From positions 2,456,001 through 2,520,000 of the forward strand of contig JAESUZ010000756.1 of NCBI GenBank assembly GCA_017311185.1: a DNA stretch of 64,000 nucleotides, read 5' to 3'. This document shows positions 22,772-34,309 of the stretch, piece after piece. Numbering within the stretch: the first letter of the stretch is position 1; every line of letters starts with the position of its first letter. A model generated the notes under the pieces. That model had not been told where the DNA came from. It worked only from the letters and a program-made list of their open reading frames with translations, and ran no database searches. Source of the stretch: Proteles cristata cristata. Its lineage: Eukaryota; Chordata; Mammalia; Carnivora; Hyaenidae. Made by a program: the position numbers and the translations under genes.

Positions 22772-23010
22772 TGAGGCACCTAAGTGGCTCAATTGGTGGA
22801 ATATCTGACTTGGGCTCATCTCATGATCTCACGGTTCATGGGTTGGATCCCACATCAGACTCTGTGATGACAGCTCAGAGCCTGGAACCTGCTTCAGATT
22901 CTGTGTCTCCCTCTCTCTCTGCCCTTCTCCCACTCATGCTCTGTCTCTCTCTGTCTCAAAATTAAATAAAAACTCCCAAAATAAATAAATAAATAAATAA
23001 ATAAATAAAG
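22772..23010 (+). mobile_element. Feliform SINE in element B with (AATA)n tail
   Basis: GAGGCACCTAAGTGGCTCAA head, CATGATCTCACGGTTCATGG, GATGACAGCTCAGAGCCTGG; the tail has expanded into about seven AAAT units at 22981-23009. Confidence 0.94.
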
Positions 23011-23263
23011 TATTGAAGTTTTCTATTACTATTGCACTGTCATTTATTTATCCCTTCAGATATTTTAGTATTTGTTTTATATACATTTCTTTATTTACAT
23101 TGACAATTTCTATGTCCTCTTGAAGAACTAACCCCTTTATAATTATATAATGATTTTTGTTTCTTATTAAAAGTTTCAGCTCACGGTCCATTTATATTAA
23201 ATATTTTTTCTATTCTTTAATTTTGAGCCTCTGTGTATTACATAAAGTTGATGTGAGTTTCTT

Positions 23264-23475
23264 GGGGCGCCTGGGTGGCTTAGTCGGTTAAGCGTCCGAC
23301 TTTCGCTTGGGTCATGATCTCGCGGTTCGTGGGTTCGAGCCCCGCGTCGGGCTCTGTGCTGACTGCCAGCTCAGAGCCTGGAGCCTGTTTCAGAGTCTGA
23401 GATTCCCTCTCTTTCTGACCCTCCCCTGCTCATGCTGTCTCTATCTCTCTCCTAGAAAAAAAAAAAAAAAAAAAA
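23264..23475 (+). mobile_element. Feliform SINE, young subtype, in element B
   Basis: Near-consensus copy with intact A box region (GGCTTAGTCGGTTAAGCG), intact B box (GGTTCGTGGGTTCGAGCCCC), young marker GACTGCCAGCTCAGAGCC and an uninterrupted A-tail of about 22 bases. Target-site duplication AAAGTTGATGTGAGTTTCTT (23244-23263) / AAAGTTGATGTGAATTTCTT (23476-23495). Confidence 0.97.
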
Positions 23476-25862
23476 AAAGTTGATGTGAATTTCTTGTAAG
23501 TAGCCTATAAAATCCATTCAACCACTCTATGCATTTTATTGGAGAATTTCAATCATTTATATTTAAAGTAATCATTGACATGGTAGAACTTACCAATGAT
23601 GTCTTATTAAGCATTTGTTTGCTTGTTTCATTATTCTTCTCTTCCTCTCTCATTTTCTTCCTTTGTGCCTTGATGATATTCTGCAGTAGCATGCTTTGGT
23701 TCTCTTCATCTAATGTAGGTTTTTGACTTGTTTCTTAAGGCTTGCTTAAAATATCTTCTGGTTATAATAGTCTATTTTATGCTGACAACATACAAAAGGC
23801 TTATCATTTTAGCCCACTCTCACATTTCATGTTTTTGATGTCGCAATTTTTATCTTTTTATATTGTGTTTCTATTAACAAATTGCTGTAGCTAAGTTACT
23901 TTGATCCTTTACCTTTTACACTACAGTTAATTGATCAACCCATTACCTCATTACAGTATTAGAGTATTCTGAATATGGCTATATATGTACCTTTAGTAGT
24001 GATAAAATCCCTCAGCTTTTGTTTCTCTAGGAGAATCTTTAGCTCTCCTTCCTTTCTAAAGAGCAGCTTGCCAGGTAAAAATATTCTTGGTATAATTATA
24101 GGGTTTGTTTGTTTGTTTGTTTCCTTAAACACTTTGAATCTCTCCTAGCCTGCAAGGTTTCTGCAAAGTTATTTACTGATAGCCTGCCCTTCTACTTGAG
24201 GAAATTTTTCTCTTTGGCTTCTTTTACAAATTTTGTTCTTGATTTTAGACATCCTTTTTATAATGTATCTTGAAGAAGATATTTTTGGATTGAATCTTTT
24301 TGGGGCACAGATTGCCTCCTTCATGCTATCCCATAATTCATATAGGCTGTTTTCTTTCTATTTTTTAAATTATTTTATTTTATTAATATGGTGAATTTTC
24401 AAATGTTAAACAAAAATTGCAAGATGAGTTATATTTGGTCACAGTGTGTAATATATTTTTGTTAATATTTTGTTGATGTTTTTATTATACATCTATAATC
24501 AAAATGATTTTTGCCTGTAGTTTCCTTTTCTTCTTTTGGTATTGGGGTAATGTTATCTTCACAGAATGAGTTTAGAAGTATCTATCCCTCTCCTATTTTT
24601 TTGGAAGAGTTTATAAGAAAAAAATGTTAAATCATCTTCTAATATGTAGTAGAACTCATCATTGAATAATTTCAGCCTTGGTTTTTGTTTTGCTTGAAGT
24701 GGGTAGAATTTATATTCCCAATTCAGTCTTTTTGCCTATTTTATGTCTATTACTATTATTTATTCCTTCATCAGTTTCATTAATTTGCATTTTTTCTAGT
24801 AAATTGTCCACTTCATCTAAATCACCTAATTTGTTGATACTGAGTTCTTCATACTACTTCTTTGTTATCATTTATATTTCTGCAAGGAAATTATTGGTAT
24901 CCTCTCTTTAATTTTCATTCCTGATTTTAGTAATTTCAGATTTGAGTCCACTATTTTTTCCGCTGGTCAATCTGGTTAAATTTTTAAAAATTTTGTCAAT
25001 GTTTTCAAAGAATGAACTTTTGGGTTTCTATTTTTCATGTTTCCTCTCTCCATTTCATTTATTTTTACTCTAATTATTATGATTTTTTTGATTTTTGGGT
25101 TTAATTTGCTAATTTTTTTTAGTTTTATAAGATGGAAGATGGGGTATTAATTTGAGATGTTTTAATAGATACAAATTGCTATAAATGAGTGGTGCTTTGA
25201 CTGCACCCCATGTGTTTTGTATGTTTTGTTTTCATTTCCACTAATCTCCCAATCTTTTCTAATTTCTCATGTAATGTCTTCTTTGTCTATTGATTTTCAG
25301 GGTGCTCTTTTAAATTTTTTCACCTTTGTGATTTTTCCAAATATTCTTCTGCTGTTGATTTCTAATTTAATTTCACTATGGTCAGAGAAAATACTTCATA
25401 TAACATCGGTTATTTTAAATTTATTTACAGTTGTCTTACTTCCTTGAATATTGCTGATTCTAGAGAATGATCAATGTGTACTTGACAATGTATATTTTAC
25501 CTCTGTTGAATGAATGAAGTGTTCTAGTTGTTAGGTCTCCTTAGTTTATAGCACATTCAAGTTATCTATTTTCTTGTTGATCTGCTTTGTTCTGTCCATT
25601 TTTGAAATGTACTAAAATCTTCAATTATTATTTTTAAATTGTCTATTCTTTCCTTTACTTCTGTCAGGTTTTGCTTTGTGTAGTGCATAGCACTCCTTCA
25701 GGATGAACTGACTCTTTGATCATAATAAAATGCCCTTCTTTGTTTCAAGTAACAAATTCTGTCATACTATTTTGTCTGATAGTGTACACTGATTAGTGTA
25801 GCTACTCTACCTCTTATTTTGTTTACTGTTTGAATAGTTCGTACCTAAAATACACATTCTTT

Positions 25863-26100
25863 GGGTGCCTGGGTGACTCTGACTCTGTTGGTTAAGCATC
25901 TGACTCTTGATTTCAGCTCAGGTTATGATCTCATGGTTCAGGAGATCAAGCCCTGTGTCAGGCTCTGTGCTGACAGTGTGGAGCCTGTGTGGCTTTCTCT
26001 CTGTCTCTTACTCTCTCTCTCTGCTCCTCCTCTGCTCTCTCTCTCTCACACATACATACACACACACTCTCAAAATAAATAAATAAACTTTAAAATAAAA
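25863..26100 (+). mobile_element. Feliform SINE, older variant, in element A
   Basis: GGGTGCCTGGGTGACTCTGA head with an extra CTGACT, CTTGATTTCAGCTCAGGTTA, AGGAGATCAAGCCCTGTGTC, CAGTGTGGAGCC, long CT and (CA) runs. Target-site duplication TAAAATACACATTCTTT (25846-25862) / TAAAGTATGCATTCTTT (26101-26117). Confidence 0.94.
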
Positions 26101-26213
26101 TAAAGTATGCATTCTTTCAAGACCATGTAAAAGGATCATGTGTTATTTTTCAGCCTATCTTGCCAAGTTCTGCCTTTCAGGTGCAGAATCCAAGAACATT
26201 TAACCTAATTTCT

Positions 26214-26426
26214 GTTTTATAATTTATAATGTTTATTTATTTTTGGGAATGAGACAGAATGCAAGTGAGGGAAGGGCAGAAAGAGAGGGAGACACAGAAT
26301 CTGAAGCAGGCTCCAGTCTCTGAGCTGTCAGCACAGAGCCTGACATGGGGATTGAACCCATGAAATACGAGATTATGACCTGAGTCAAAATCGAACACTT
26401 AACCGACTGAGCCACCCAGGTGCCCC
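26214..26426 (-). mobile_element. Feliform SINE in element A
   Basis: TATAATGTTTATTTATTTTT tail, CTGAGCTGTCAGCACAGAGC, CTGAGCCACCCAGGTGCCCC. Target-site duplication TAACCTAATTTCT (26201-26213) / TAACATAATTTCT (26427-26439). Confidence 0.95.
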
Positions 26427-26845
26427 TAACATAATTTCTTATAAGGTAGGATGTTGTAATCTACCATGTTTTAAATGCTTTTTTCCTATATATCTTATTT
26501 CTTGTTTATTCCTCTGTATTATGATTGCTGCTTTAATTTTTGTTAAATAGATATTTTCTAGTGTACATTTTAAATTTCCTTGGCAGTATATTTTTCTTAG
26601 GTTGTTCTTAATGGGTACCATGGAGACACCAATTAGCATCTAAAATAATGTGATTCAGGTTAATCCTAACTTAATTTCAGTATTATAGAAAAACTTCTTT
26701 TAATATATCTCCATCTACCCTCCTTTTAAAATATTATTTGTATACAAATCACATCTCCACACATTGCATGCCCATCAGCATTGTTTTATAATGATTGTTT
26801 TATTCAGTTCTCTTTTAGAATAGTTAAGAGATTAAAAGAGTTGCA

Positions 26846-26875
26846 AAAAAAAAAAAAAAGAAAAAAAAAAACAAA
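26846..26875 (+). repeat. A-rich tract
   Basis: Two A-runs (15 and 11 bases) divided by one G and closed by a C, immediately upstream of the SINE at 26876. L1M antisense DNA normally has an A-run here, so it may be a pre-existing target. Confidence 0.9.
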
Positions 26876-27066
26876 GGGGTTCCTGGGTAGCTCAGATGGC
26901 TAAGTGTTCAACATTTGAGTTTAGCTCAGGTCATGATCCCACCATTTATGGATTTGAGAGTCGCATTGGGCTCTGCATTGACAGTGCAAAGCCTGCTTGA
27001 GTTTCTTTCTCTCCCTTCCCCTGTTCATGCTCTCTCTTTCTCAAAAGAATAAACATTTTAAAAATG
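26876..27066 (+). mobile_element. Feliform SINE in element A
   Basis: GGGGTTCCTGGGTAGCTCAG head, AGCTCAGGTCATGATCCCAC core, GACAGTGCAAAGCCTGCTTG, TTCTCAAAAGAATAAACATT tail. Diverged older variant. Confidence 0.92.
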
Positions 27067-27136
27067 CATATTTTTTCACAATATCAATATGCTTACCGTT
27101 GTTCTCTATTTTTTAATATAGGCTAGAGTTACTTTC

Positions 27137-27362
27137 CTTTTTTTTAAATGTTTTATTTATTTCTAGGAGAGAGAGAGAGAGAGAGAGAGACAGCGTGAGC
27201 ATGGGAGAGTCAGAGAGAGAGGGAGTCACAGACTGAAACAGGCTCCAGGCTCTGAGCTGGCAGTCAGCACAGAGCCCGACGCGGGGCTCGAACCCATGAA
27301 CCGCGAGATCATGACCCAAGCGAAAGTTGGACACTCAATCGACCAAGCCACCCAGGCGCCCC
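27137..27362 (-). mobile_element. Feliform SINE, young subtype, in element A
   Basis: Well-kept young copy: TGTTTTATTTATTTCTAGGA tail, (GA)n, CTGGCAGTCAGCACAGAGCC, GGCTCGAACCCATGAACCGC, CCAAGCCACCCAGGCGCCCC. Target-site duplication GGCTAGAGTTACTTTC (27121-27136) / GGCTAAAGTTACTTTC (27363-27378). Confidence 0.97.
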
Positions 27363-28899
27363 GGCTAAAGTTACTTTCTAATGTTCTTTCATTTCAGTAT
27401 AAAGGACTGCCATAGTATTTTTCTTGAAAAATGAATTTGCTAGTAAAAAATTCTCTCAGTTATTGTTTACCTAGAAATATCTTAATTTCTTTCAATTTTA
27501 ATGGGGAATTTGGCAAGACAAAATTTTGGTTAACAATCTTTTCCAGTGTTATTCAATTCTCTCCTGGTCTCCATAGTTTCTGAAGAAAAATCATATGTTG
27601 ATCTTATTAAGGGTCCCTCATACATGTAATTTTATATGACTATTTCCAAGATCTTTTTTGTCCTTCATTTTCACCAATTTCACCGTGTTAAGACATGGAT
27701 CTTTTTGTGTTAATTATACTTGGAATTTTTTGAGCTTTTTGAATGTGAAAATTAATGTTTCTCATTAAATTTGAGTTTTTTAGACCATTATTTCTTCAAA
27801 TACTTTTTCTACCCTTTTCTCTTCTTTTTCTGAGACTTCTGTTGTGTCTTTTGTGGTGCACTTACTGATCTCAAAGGGATCTAAGTCTGTTCCTTTTTCT
27901 ATATTCTTTTTTTCTTTTTGCTACTCAGACTGGATAGTCTCTATTTATCTGTATTTGCTGATTATTTATTCTGCCAGTTAAAATCTGCTGAAGTAAACCT
28001 CTACTTGTTTTAATTTTTTATTGTTTTCATTTTATATTTTTATGGTTTTCAACTCTTGAATTCTTATTTCATTTCCTTTTATTGTAAGTCCTACCTCTTT
28101 ATTGATATTCTCTATTTGTGAGAGATCACTGGTATACTTTTATTTAATTCTTCAGATATGGCTTCTTTTCATTATCTGAACATACTCATAATAGCTGAAT
28201 CAAAGAATCTGTCTACTAAGTTCAGAATCTGCCACACAATGCTCCCTACCTTGGGATATATTTTTGTTGGCTGGATTTTTCCATGTTTTAATTCCTATTT
28301 CTTTGCATGTCTTGTAATTTCTTTTATTGAAACTTTCATATATTAGACAATATACTGAAACAACTCTGTATTTAGAACTCTCCACCTTCACAACTTTTTT
28401 GTTGTTGCTAGCTTTTTTTATTGTAATATTTCTTATTGCTACTTGTTGCTTAACACTTTCCTGAATGACTTCTATAGACTTTGAGTTCCTTTTAGTGTTT
28501 ATCCACTGAGTTCTGTGCAAGTCCCCACCACCCCAAACCACCTTTTACCTTTTGTTTTTATTTTTCAGCCTGGCTTCCTAGGAGTCACATCTTGCTTGGT
28601 ATAATTTAGAGACAAAATAATAAGTGTTCATAATATTTCCTTAAAACACCTTGTCTGTGTGTCTTCTGCCTTTTTCCCAAGAAGGTCTGTGTAAATAATC
28701 ACAGTTTCAAACTTCAGATGGAAGTTTCGCTTTCACTTAATTGTTTCTTACACAAGGCCTCAAGGTAAGTTAGTGGTGTCTGTTGTTTTTTCTTTTCCTA
28801 GAACATTCCTGAACATCCATATAGCCTGGTTAAACTTTTAGACTCTCAGGAATTGGTTGGAGATTTCAAAAGTTCCCTATTTTTGTCTAGCTCTACAGG

Positions 28900-30405
28900 A
28901 CTGCTTTGAAATTCTCAGGCAGGCTTTATTTGTCCCCATTGAAATCATAACCTTAGGAAGCTGAGATGCAGCTAGCTGTTTGCAATTGGTTAAGTGATGC
29001 CATGAAGTTAAGTACCTCCTACCCCACTCAAACTGTGCTCTGACTCAAGTCAAATAGCCAACACATTCTGATTTTTATGGACATCCCAAGCTTGGACAAC
29101 AAACTGACTATGCTCTGGGGGTTGTGCTTTTAATAAAGTTCCGAAAGCAATAAGATTCCTTCCTTGTCTACAGTGCTGTTGGGAATTTGGTTGCCACACC
29201 ACTGGGCTGGCAAGAGGGTAGAGTGAGAATAGATTCAAGTTAAAACTTAGAGATCCCACTGTTCTGTGAAGATTTAGTAGTTTTTCTTGGATAAATTATT
29301 TTGAGTTCTTGCAGTATCTTTTTCGTTTGCCAGAGTTTTGAAATTATGATTTTAGTAGGTTTGACTTTATTTTCACTGTTTCAGAAGCAAAGCAGCTTCA
29401 CTAAGTTCCCCACTATTCCAGAAGTTGATATCTGTACTTTTCTTTTACCTCTGTGTAGTGGAGAATTCAGTACCTCAATTAATGAAAATTTAATACACCA
29501 TGAAAAAAGGTTAAAAAATTAAAAAAAAACAAATAAGCAAATTAAAAGTCTTTCAAATTGTGAATATACAAGCAAAGTTGTCTGACTGAGTACTATTCTT
29601 TCTTAGTATTGTGGTTGCCATTTCTTTAGAATTGAAGATATCTTTGTGGAGATTTTAGAATTTAATTGGCCTAGTTAGGTTTTCAAAATGTGTAAAACAA
29701 TCTGTGTGGCCTGGAAGAACAATCATCTTAATCAAGTATATGCCTATCGATTGTCCAAATACAAAACATTTCCAGATAGACAATCTGTCATAAAACAATT
29801 TAATCACCTATGTAAAATTTTTATTTAATATTTTTTCTAAAGGGTTATGTTAGGAAAAAGGATACAATCTTATTTCAGAAAATAGTACCTGAAAGCCTTA
29901 TTACAGATGATTTATAAATATAGAAAATTACAAGTTTTTTTTCAGTCTGTTGCTTAGGAGAGTATTACAATTAGATAATACTTTGCATCTCAAAGCATCA
30001 ATTTTATCATCTATAATATGGGTTTACAATAACAATTAACTTCATATGACTCATCATTTGGTTAAATTTTACAGTGTGCAAATACTCCCAGGTATTGCCT
30101 TTATTGTATCATACATCCTTTCCATTACCCACTGAGAAATTGCACATGTAGCTCTAACTTTCTAAAAGTCACTGTATCAAATGACCAGAATTTTACAGCC
30201 TATACAATGAAGTTGGAAAAATTCCTTCATATTTCAGAGAGTGTAGAGGAAATATAACCATTTTGAAATATGCCCAGAGTTTTTTTTCCGTAAGGAAGGA
30301 CTGTCTTCTAAGACAAATAATTTTACTAGAGTCTCATTTGACTGGGGGAAAGTGCAGACAATTCTAATCTTTTACATTTTCAGTTATTTAAAAGGGGAGA
30401 AAACA
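28900..30405. other. Mostly unassigned DNA, possibly a MIR fragment near 29.99-30.08 kb
   Basis: No confident repeat or gene. TTTTATCATCTATAATATGGG with following text at about 29990-30080 resembles an antisense MIR. Open frames are 73 codons or less. Confidence 0.4.
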
Positions 30406-30620
30406 GGAACACCTGAGTAGTTCAGTTGGTTAAGCATCCGACCTCAGCTCAGGTCATGATCTCATGGTTTATGTGTTAGAGCGCTGCGTCAGGCTCTGTG
30501 CTGACAGCTCAGAGCCTGGAGCCTGCTTCAGATTCGGTGCCTCCCTCTCTCTGCTCCTCCCCCACTCACACTCTGTCTCTGTCTCTCAAAAATGAGTAAA
30601 CATTAAGAAAAAAAATTTTA
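30406..30620 (+). mobile_element. Feliform SINE
   Basis: GGAACACCTGAGTAGTTCAG head, CGACCTCAGCTCAGGTCATG, GCTGACAGCTCAGAGCCTGG, TCTGTCTCTCAAAAATGAG and A-rich tail. Older type; duplication not clear. Confidence 0.94.
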
Positions 30621-30639
30621 AGTGGGGGAGGGGTAGAAA

Positions 30640-32060
30640 ACATGTCCATGAAAAGCTTCTGAAGGTCACAGCCCAGGAAACCAGGTCCAACAAAAACTGA
30701 TATTTAATCATAACAATACAGAACACTTCCCCAACACCTTAACAACACGTAAACAGAGCTCTAGTATAATAAGAGATTATGACTCAGAGAATTGCAAGGC
30801 AGACTCTATTTAAGAAGGAATTATTAAGGAATCCCAAAGTCAACAGGGTAGAATAAAAAGAAAACTGGAGAAAATTGAAGTCTCTAGCACCTAAAGCTAC
30901 AGGAAACATTAAACACAGTCCAATTTCTAGAGGGATTGACATAAAACCTCACACTAAAGCCCTAAATACCTTAGTTTCTGTTTTTCAATAAATCATGCCC
31001 AGATTGCAACAAAAACTTGCAAGGCATGGTAAAAGTCAAGAAAAAAATAGTCTTGGAAGAGAAAAAAAAAATCGTAACCAGATATGACAAAGAGGTTGGA
31101 ATTATCAAAAAAATAATTTAAAATAACTATGATTAATATGCTCAGGGCTTTAATGGAAAAGGGAGGAATATGCTGAGTACTTTAAGAAGAGAGATGGAAA
31201 CTCTAAGAAAATATCAAAGTGTAATGTAAAAAATCAAAAACACTGTAACAGAAATGAGCAATGCTTTTGATAGGCTCACCAGTAGAATGGCCATGACCAA
31301 GGAAATAGTCAGGGAGCTTGAAGACTTGTTAGTAGAAATTTCCCAAACTGTAAACAAAGAAGATAAAAAAGAATGAAAACCAAACAAACAGAAGACAATA
31401 CTGAAGAAGTGAGACAATTAAAAAGATGTAACATATGTATAATGGGAACAATAGCAGGAAAAGAAAGAATTGATAAGAATAAATATTAATGTTATAATGG
31501 CTGGAAAATTTACAATATTACTGACAAACATCAAACCATAGATGCAGAGGCTCAAAAATATCAAGTGGGATAAATACTTAAAAATGTACACACGTGGGGC
31601 GCCTGGGTGGCTTAGTCGGTTGAGCGTCCGACTTTCGCTTTGGTCATGATCTCGCAGTTCGTGGGTTCGAGCCCCGCGTCGGGCTCTGTGCTGACTGCCA
31701 GCTCAGAGCCTGGAGCCTGTTTCAGTCTGTGACTCCCTCTCTCTCTGACCCTCCCCTGCTCACACTGTCTTTCTCTCTCTCTCCTAGAAATAAATAAAAC
31801 ATTAAAAAAAAATGTACACACGTATCATATTCAAATAGCAAGAACCAAAGAAAGAGAAAAATCTTCAAAGAAGCCAGGGTGGAAGGACACCTTACCTTTA
31901 GAGGAGGAAGGATAAAACACTGCATTGAACTTCTCAGAATCCATGCTAACAAGAAGCCCACAGAGTGAAATAAATTGTTGAAATAAGAAGAGTAAAAACA
32001 AACAAACAAAAAACCCGGAAGTCTGTATAGAGTGAAAATTTCATTCAAAAATGAATAAGA
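30640..32060 (+). mobile_element. HAL1/L1 ORF1-like fragment
   Basis: Sense-strand L1/HAL1 5'-ward text: AACCAGATATGACAAAGAGG, GAATTATCAAAAAAATAATT, AATATGCTCAGGGCTTTAAT, GAGCTTGAAGACTTGTTAGT and, beyond the SINE, AATCTTCAAAGAAGCCAGGG, GAAGGACACCTTACCTTTAG and GTGAAAATTTCATTCAAAAA. These are ORF1 phrases of mammalian L1/HAL1; stops and indels abound. The 30640-31060 part is less certain. Confidence 0.65.
31596..31807 (+). mobile_element. Feliform SINE, young subtype, near consensus
   Basis: GGGGCGCCTGGGTGGCTTAG head, GTTCGTGGGTTCGAGCCCCG B box, GACTGCCAGCTCAGAGCCTG marker, CTAGAAATAAATAAAACATT tail. Perfect 16-bp target-site duplication AAAAATGTACACACGT at 31580-31595 and 31808-31823. One of the youngest-looking copies here. 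Confidence 0.98.
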
Positions 32061-32063
32061 AAT

Positions 32064-32247
32064 AGGGTTACTTGGGTGGCTTAGTCAGTTAAGTGTCCGA
32101 CTTAGGCTCAGGTCATGTACTCACAGTTAGTGAGTTCGAGCCTGCCTGGGGTTCTGTGCTGACAGCTCAGAGCCTGGGGCCTGCTTCAGATTCTGTGTCT
32201 TCCTCTCTCTCTGCCACTTATGGGCTCATGAACCACCCAGGCACCCC
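32064..32247 (+). mobile_element. Truncated feliform SINE ending in its own inverted head
   Basis: The + strand SINE runs from GGGTTACTTGGGTGGCTTAG to CTCTCTCTGCCAC at 32217, then lacks its tail. Instead, after a short join, GAACCACCCAGGCACCCC (32230-32247) appears, which is the complement of a SINE head. The element therefore has inverted ends. Confidence 0.88.
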
Positions 32248-32333
32248 AGTTGATAATAATATATTAATATTGATTCATTAATTGTAACAAATGTATCAAC
32301 CTAATGCAAGATGTTAATTATAGGAGGAAAATT

Positions 32334-32372
32334 TTGTGTGTGTGTGTGTGTGTATGTTTGTGTGTATAGGGA
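32334..32372 (+). repeat. (GT)n microsatellite, interrupted
   Basis: About ten GT units then TATGTTTGTGTGTA. Confidence 0.92.
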
Positions 32373-32799
32373 TATATAGGGATTTGCAGGTACTCTCTAT
32401 AGATGTACACAATGTTTATGTAAATATAAATTAAAAAATAAAGTTTATTAATTTAAAAAATCTGTTCTTAATTAGAACTAATCAACCCACCAAAGAAAGC
32501 AAAAACTCTTAGCAAATTTCCATAATCTGATAAATTATATCTAGAAAAAATTAGAGCAAACATTGAATTTAATAATAAATCATTTGAAGTGTCTTGCATT
32601 CCACTTTGAATCTGGAAAATATGAAAAACATCTTGCTATCACTATTTATCAGGGATGCCTGAGTCCTAGACAGTGCATTAAAGGAAAAAAAAAAAGGCAA
32701 AAACTAAAACATAAAATAGAAGGATATAAGCACTGGGAAGGAAAAAAAACCTGCCATCATTCATAGGCAAGATAATTGGGTGTGCAGAACATCACAAAA

Positions 32800-33650
32800 T
32801 ATCTGTAAGTAAATTATTAGAAATAATGAATGATCATAGTTTGGCTACCAGAATTACAATGTCAAAATACAAAATCATTCTATAAAAAGTTTACAAGGTT
32901 TAAAAAGACAGAAAACCAAATAAAAAAGTTGGCAAAAGTGTAAACAAACACCTGACCAATGAGATACATAAATGGCCCATTTCGAAAGATTTTTAACATC
33001 ATCAGGCTTTAGAGAGATACCTTACCCACTAGAGTATGTAAAAGGAAAAGGAAAATGTTGGTGAGAACAAATTTAGGCAAAAATATTTAACAATGGAAAC
33101 TTTCTCACAGTACTGGTGGTATAAGTTGGAAATTTTAGAACGTATTTTGTACTGTATATTAAAGTTGAATATGTATATGCCCTTGATTCAGCAATTCTTA
33201 CAAATATACACCCAAAAAGAAATACATACATATATTCACTGAAAAATACAGGCAAAAGTGTTTATAATGATACTGTTCAGTAGAGCCCAAGTTGATAAAA
33301 CCAGGTAACAATGATATATTATTAAAATACAATAATATACAGCAATGAAAATAGTGAAGTCCTACTATTCAGAATCATGTAGATGATTATCACAAACACA
33401 AGAGGGAGCATAAACGAATCCATTGACTTAAAAATTCAAATCCAGTTACGATTAATTGAGGACTACAGAAATCAAGCTAGTGCTTACGTTTGACAGGAAG
33501 AGTGATAGAGAAAGATGGCAAGGTAGATTTCTATGTTACTGGTATGTTTGATATTTTTATTGGGAAAGTGGTTATTCACTTTCAGAGAATTCAAGGACCC
33601 TTATAATTTGCACACTTAATAACACACAAGTCAATAAAAATTTACCTCAA
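32800..33650 (+). mobile_element. L1 3' end fragment (ORF2 C-terminus and 3' UTR), sense
   Basis: Diverged L1 order: GAGATACATAAATGGCCCAT and TTTTTAACATCATCAGGC near 32960-33005, GTTGGTGAGAACAAATTTAG, TTCAGCAATTCTTAC near 33185, CAATAATATACAGCAATGAA near 33330 and GAATCATGTAGATGATTATC near 33370. May belong with the ORF1-like fragment at 30640-32060 as a HAL1 or rearranged L1. Confidence 0.6.
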
Positions 33651-33724
33651 AATCTCAGACCTTCTGAGTTATGTGTATGAGCAGTAACATCTGTAAAACA
33701 CCTGTCGTATACCAAGCACTCCAT

Positions 33725-33900
33725 CAGAGGTAAGTATAATTACCATATATGACTTTGGGCAAGATATGTAACATTTATAAGCCCCAATTTCTTTATTTGT
33801 GGAATGAGACACTCCAAATTTAACTGACCTGGCAGTTTTAATGACTAAATGTGGTAAAACATAAAAGTACATATTAGTACCTGCATTAAGAAATTAATAA
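33725..33900 (-). mobile_element. MIR-family fragment
   Basis: ATGACTTTGGGCAAGATATG, CCCCAATTTCTTTATTTGTG-GAATGAGA and a final ATTAGTACCTGCAT follow the antisense MIR order (TGACCTTGGGCAAGTCA..., CAGTTTCCTCATCTGTAAAA). Confidence 0.5.
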
Positions 33901-34118
33901 ATGTCTAAAAATAAATAAAACAAATAAAAACAAAGCCAAGCCCAGAACCAAATCAAAACAAACAAAAAGCCTAAATCTCTGAAAGGAGGCATATGTTGGT
34001 TTTTCTTTCAGAAGACTAGAAAACTGTCTTCTTTTAATCGAGAAAAAAAATGTCTCAATCAAATTTATAATTTTGACCTAAAGATATGCAGTGTGTTATT
34101 TTTGTTTAATTAATTAAT

Positions 34119-34309
34119 TAGGTTATTTATTTCATTATTTATTTAAGAAAGAGAGAGGGGAGAGGGCAGGGGAAGAGAGAGGGAGAATCTTAAGCAGTTT
34201 CCACACTCAGCATGGGGCCTGCGTGGGGTTTGATCCCAAGTCCCGGGAATCATGACTTGAGCTGAAATAAAGAGTATGTTGCTCAGCCAACTGAGCCACC
34301 CAGGTGCTT
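34119..34309 (-). mobile_element. Feliform SINE, older copy
   Basis: TTTATTTCATTATTTATTTAAG tail, GA-rich tract, CTTAAGCAGTTTCCACACTC, GGAATCATGACTTGAGCTGA, CTGAGCCACCCAGGTGCTTC. Confidence 0.92.

Larger units (their letters stand above)
17873..24376 (-). mobile_element. L1 element B, antisense, nested inside element A
   Basis: A second L1 3' end begins here: ATCTTTATTGAGGTACAGTT, then ACACAGTATTTGACTTCCTA and ATATCCCATTGTGTATATAT. The ORF2 region follows in antisense: CCAACTTCCCAACAGCATTT near 19968, GGCTTATTTCTGGGCTCTCA near 20060, GCCAGTACTATGCTGTTTTG near 20116, TCATGAAAGGATGTTGAATT near 21389 and TCATCAGGGATGGTGGCC near 21619. The 5'-ward part reads into ORF1-like sequence (CTAGCCTGCAAGGTTTCTGC near 24146). 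It stops within that region, so it is 5'-truncated. Possible degenerate target-site duplication TTTTTTAAAATAATTTT / TTTTTTAAATTATTTT at the two junctions (17873-17889; 24361-24376). Eight later elements or microsatellites interrupt it. Confidence 0.8.
24377..28900 (-). mobile_element. L1 element A, 5'-ward part (ORF2 to ORF1/5' region), antisense
   Basis: Element A resumes: TTAATATGGTGAATTTTC near 24382, TTTTGCCTGTAGTTTCC and TCACAGAATGAGTTTAGAAG (24509-24578), AATGAACTTTTGGGTTTCTA near 25011, CACTATGGTCAGAGAAAATA near 25373, GATTCTAGAGAATGATCAATG near 25455, and AAAATGCCCTTCTTTGTTTC near 25727. Beyond the SINEs it runs on with GGTACCATGGAGACACC, TCTCCTGGTCTCCATAGTTTCTG-type text near 27560, ATTTCTTCAAATACTTTTTC near 27789, ATTGATATTCTCTATTTGTG near 28100 and TTTGCATGTCTTGTAATTTC near 28300. 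It carries SINEs at 25863, 26214, 26876 and 27137. The outer end near 28.6-28.9 kb is approximate. Confidence 0.78.
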
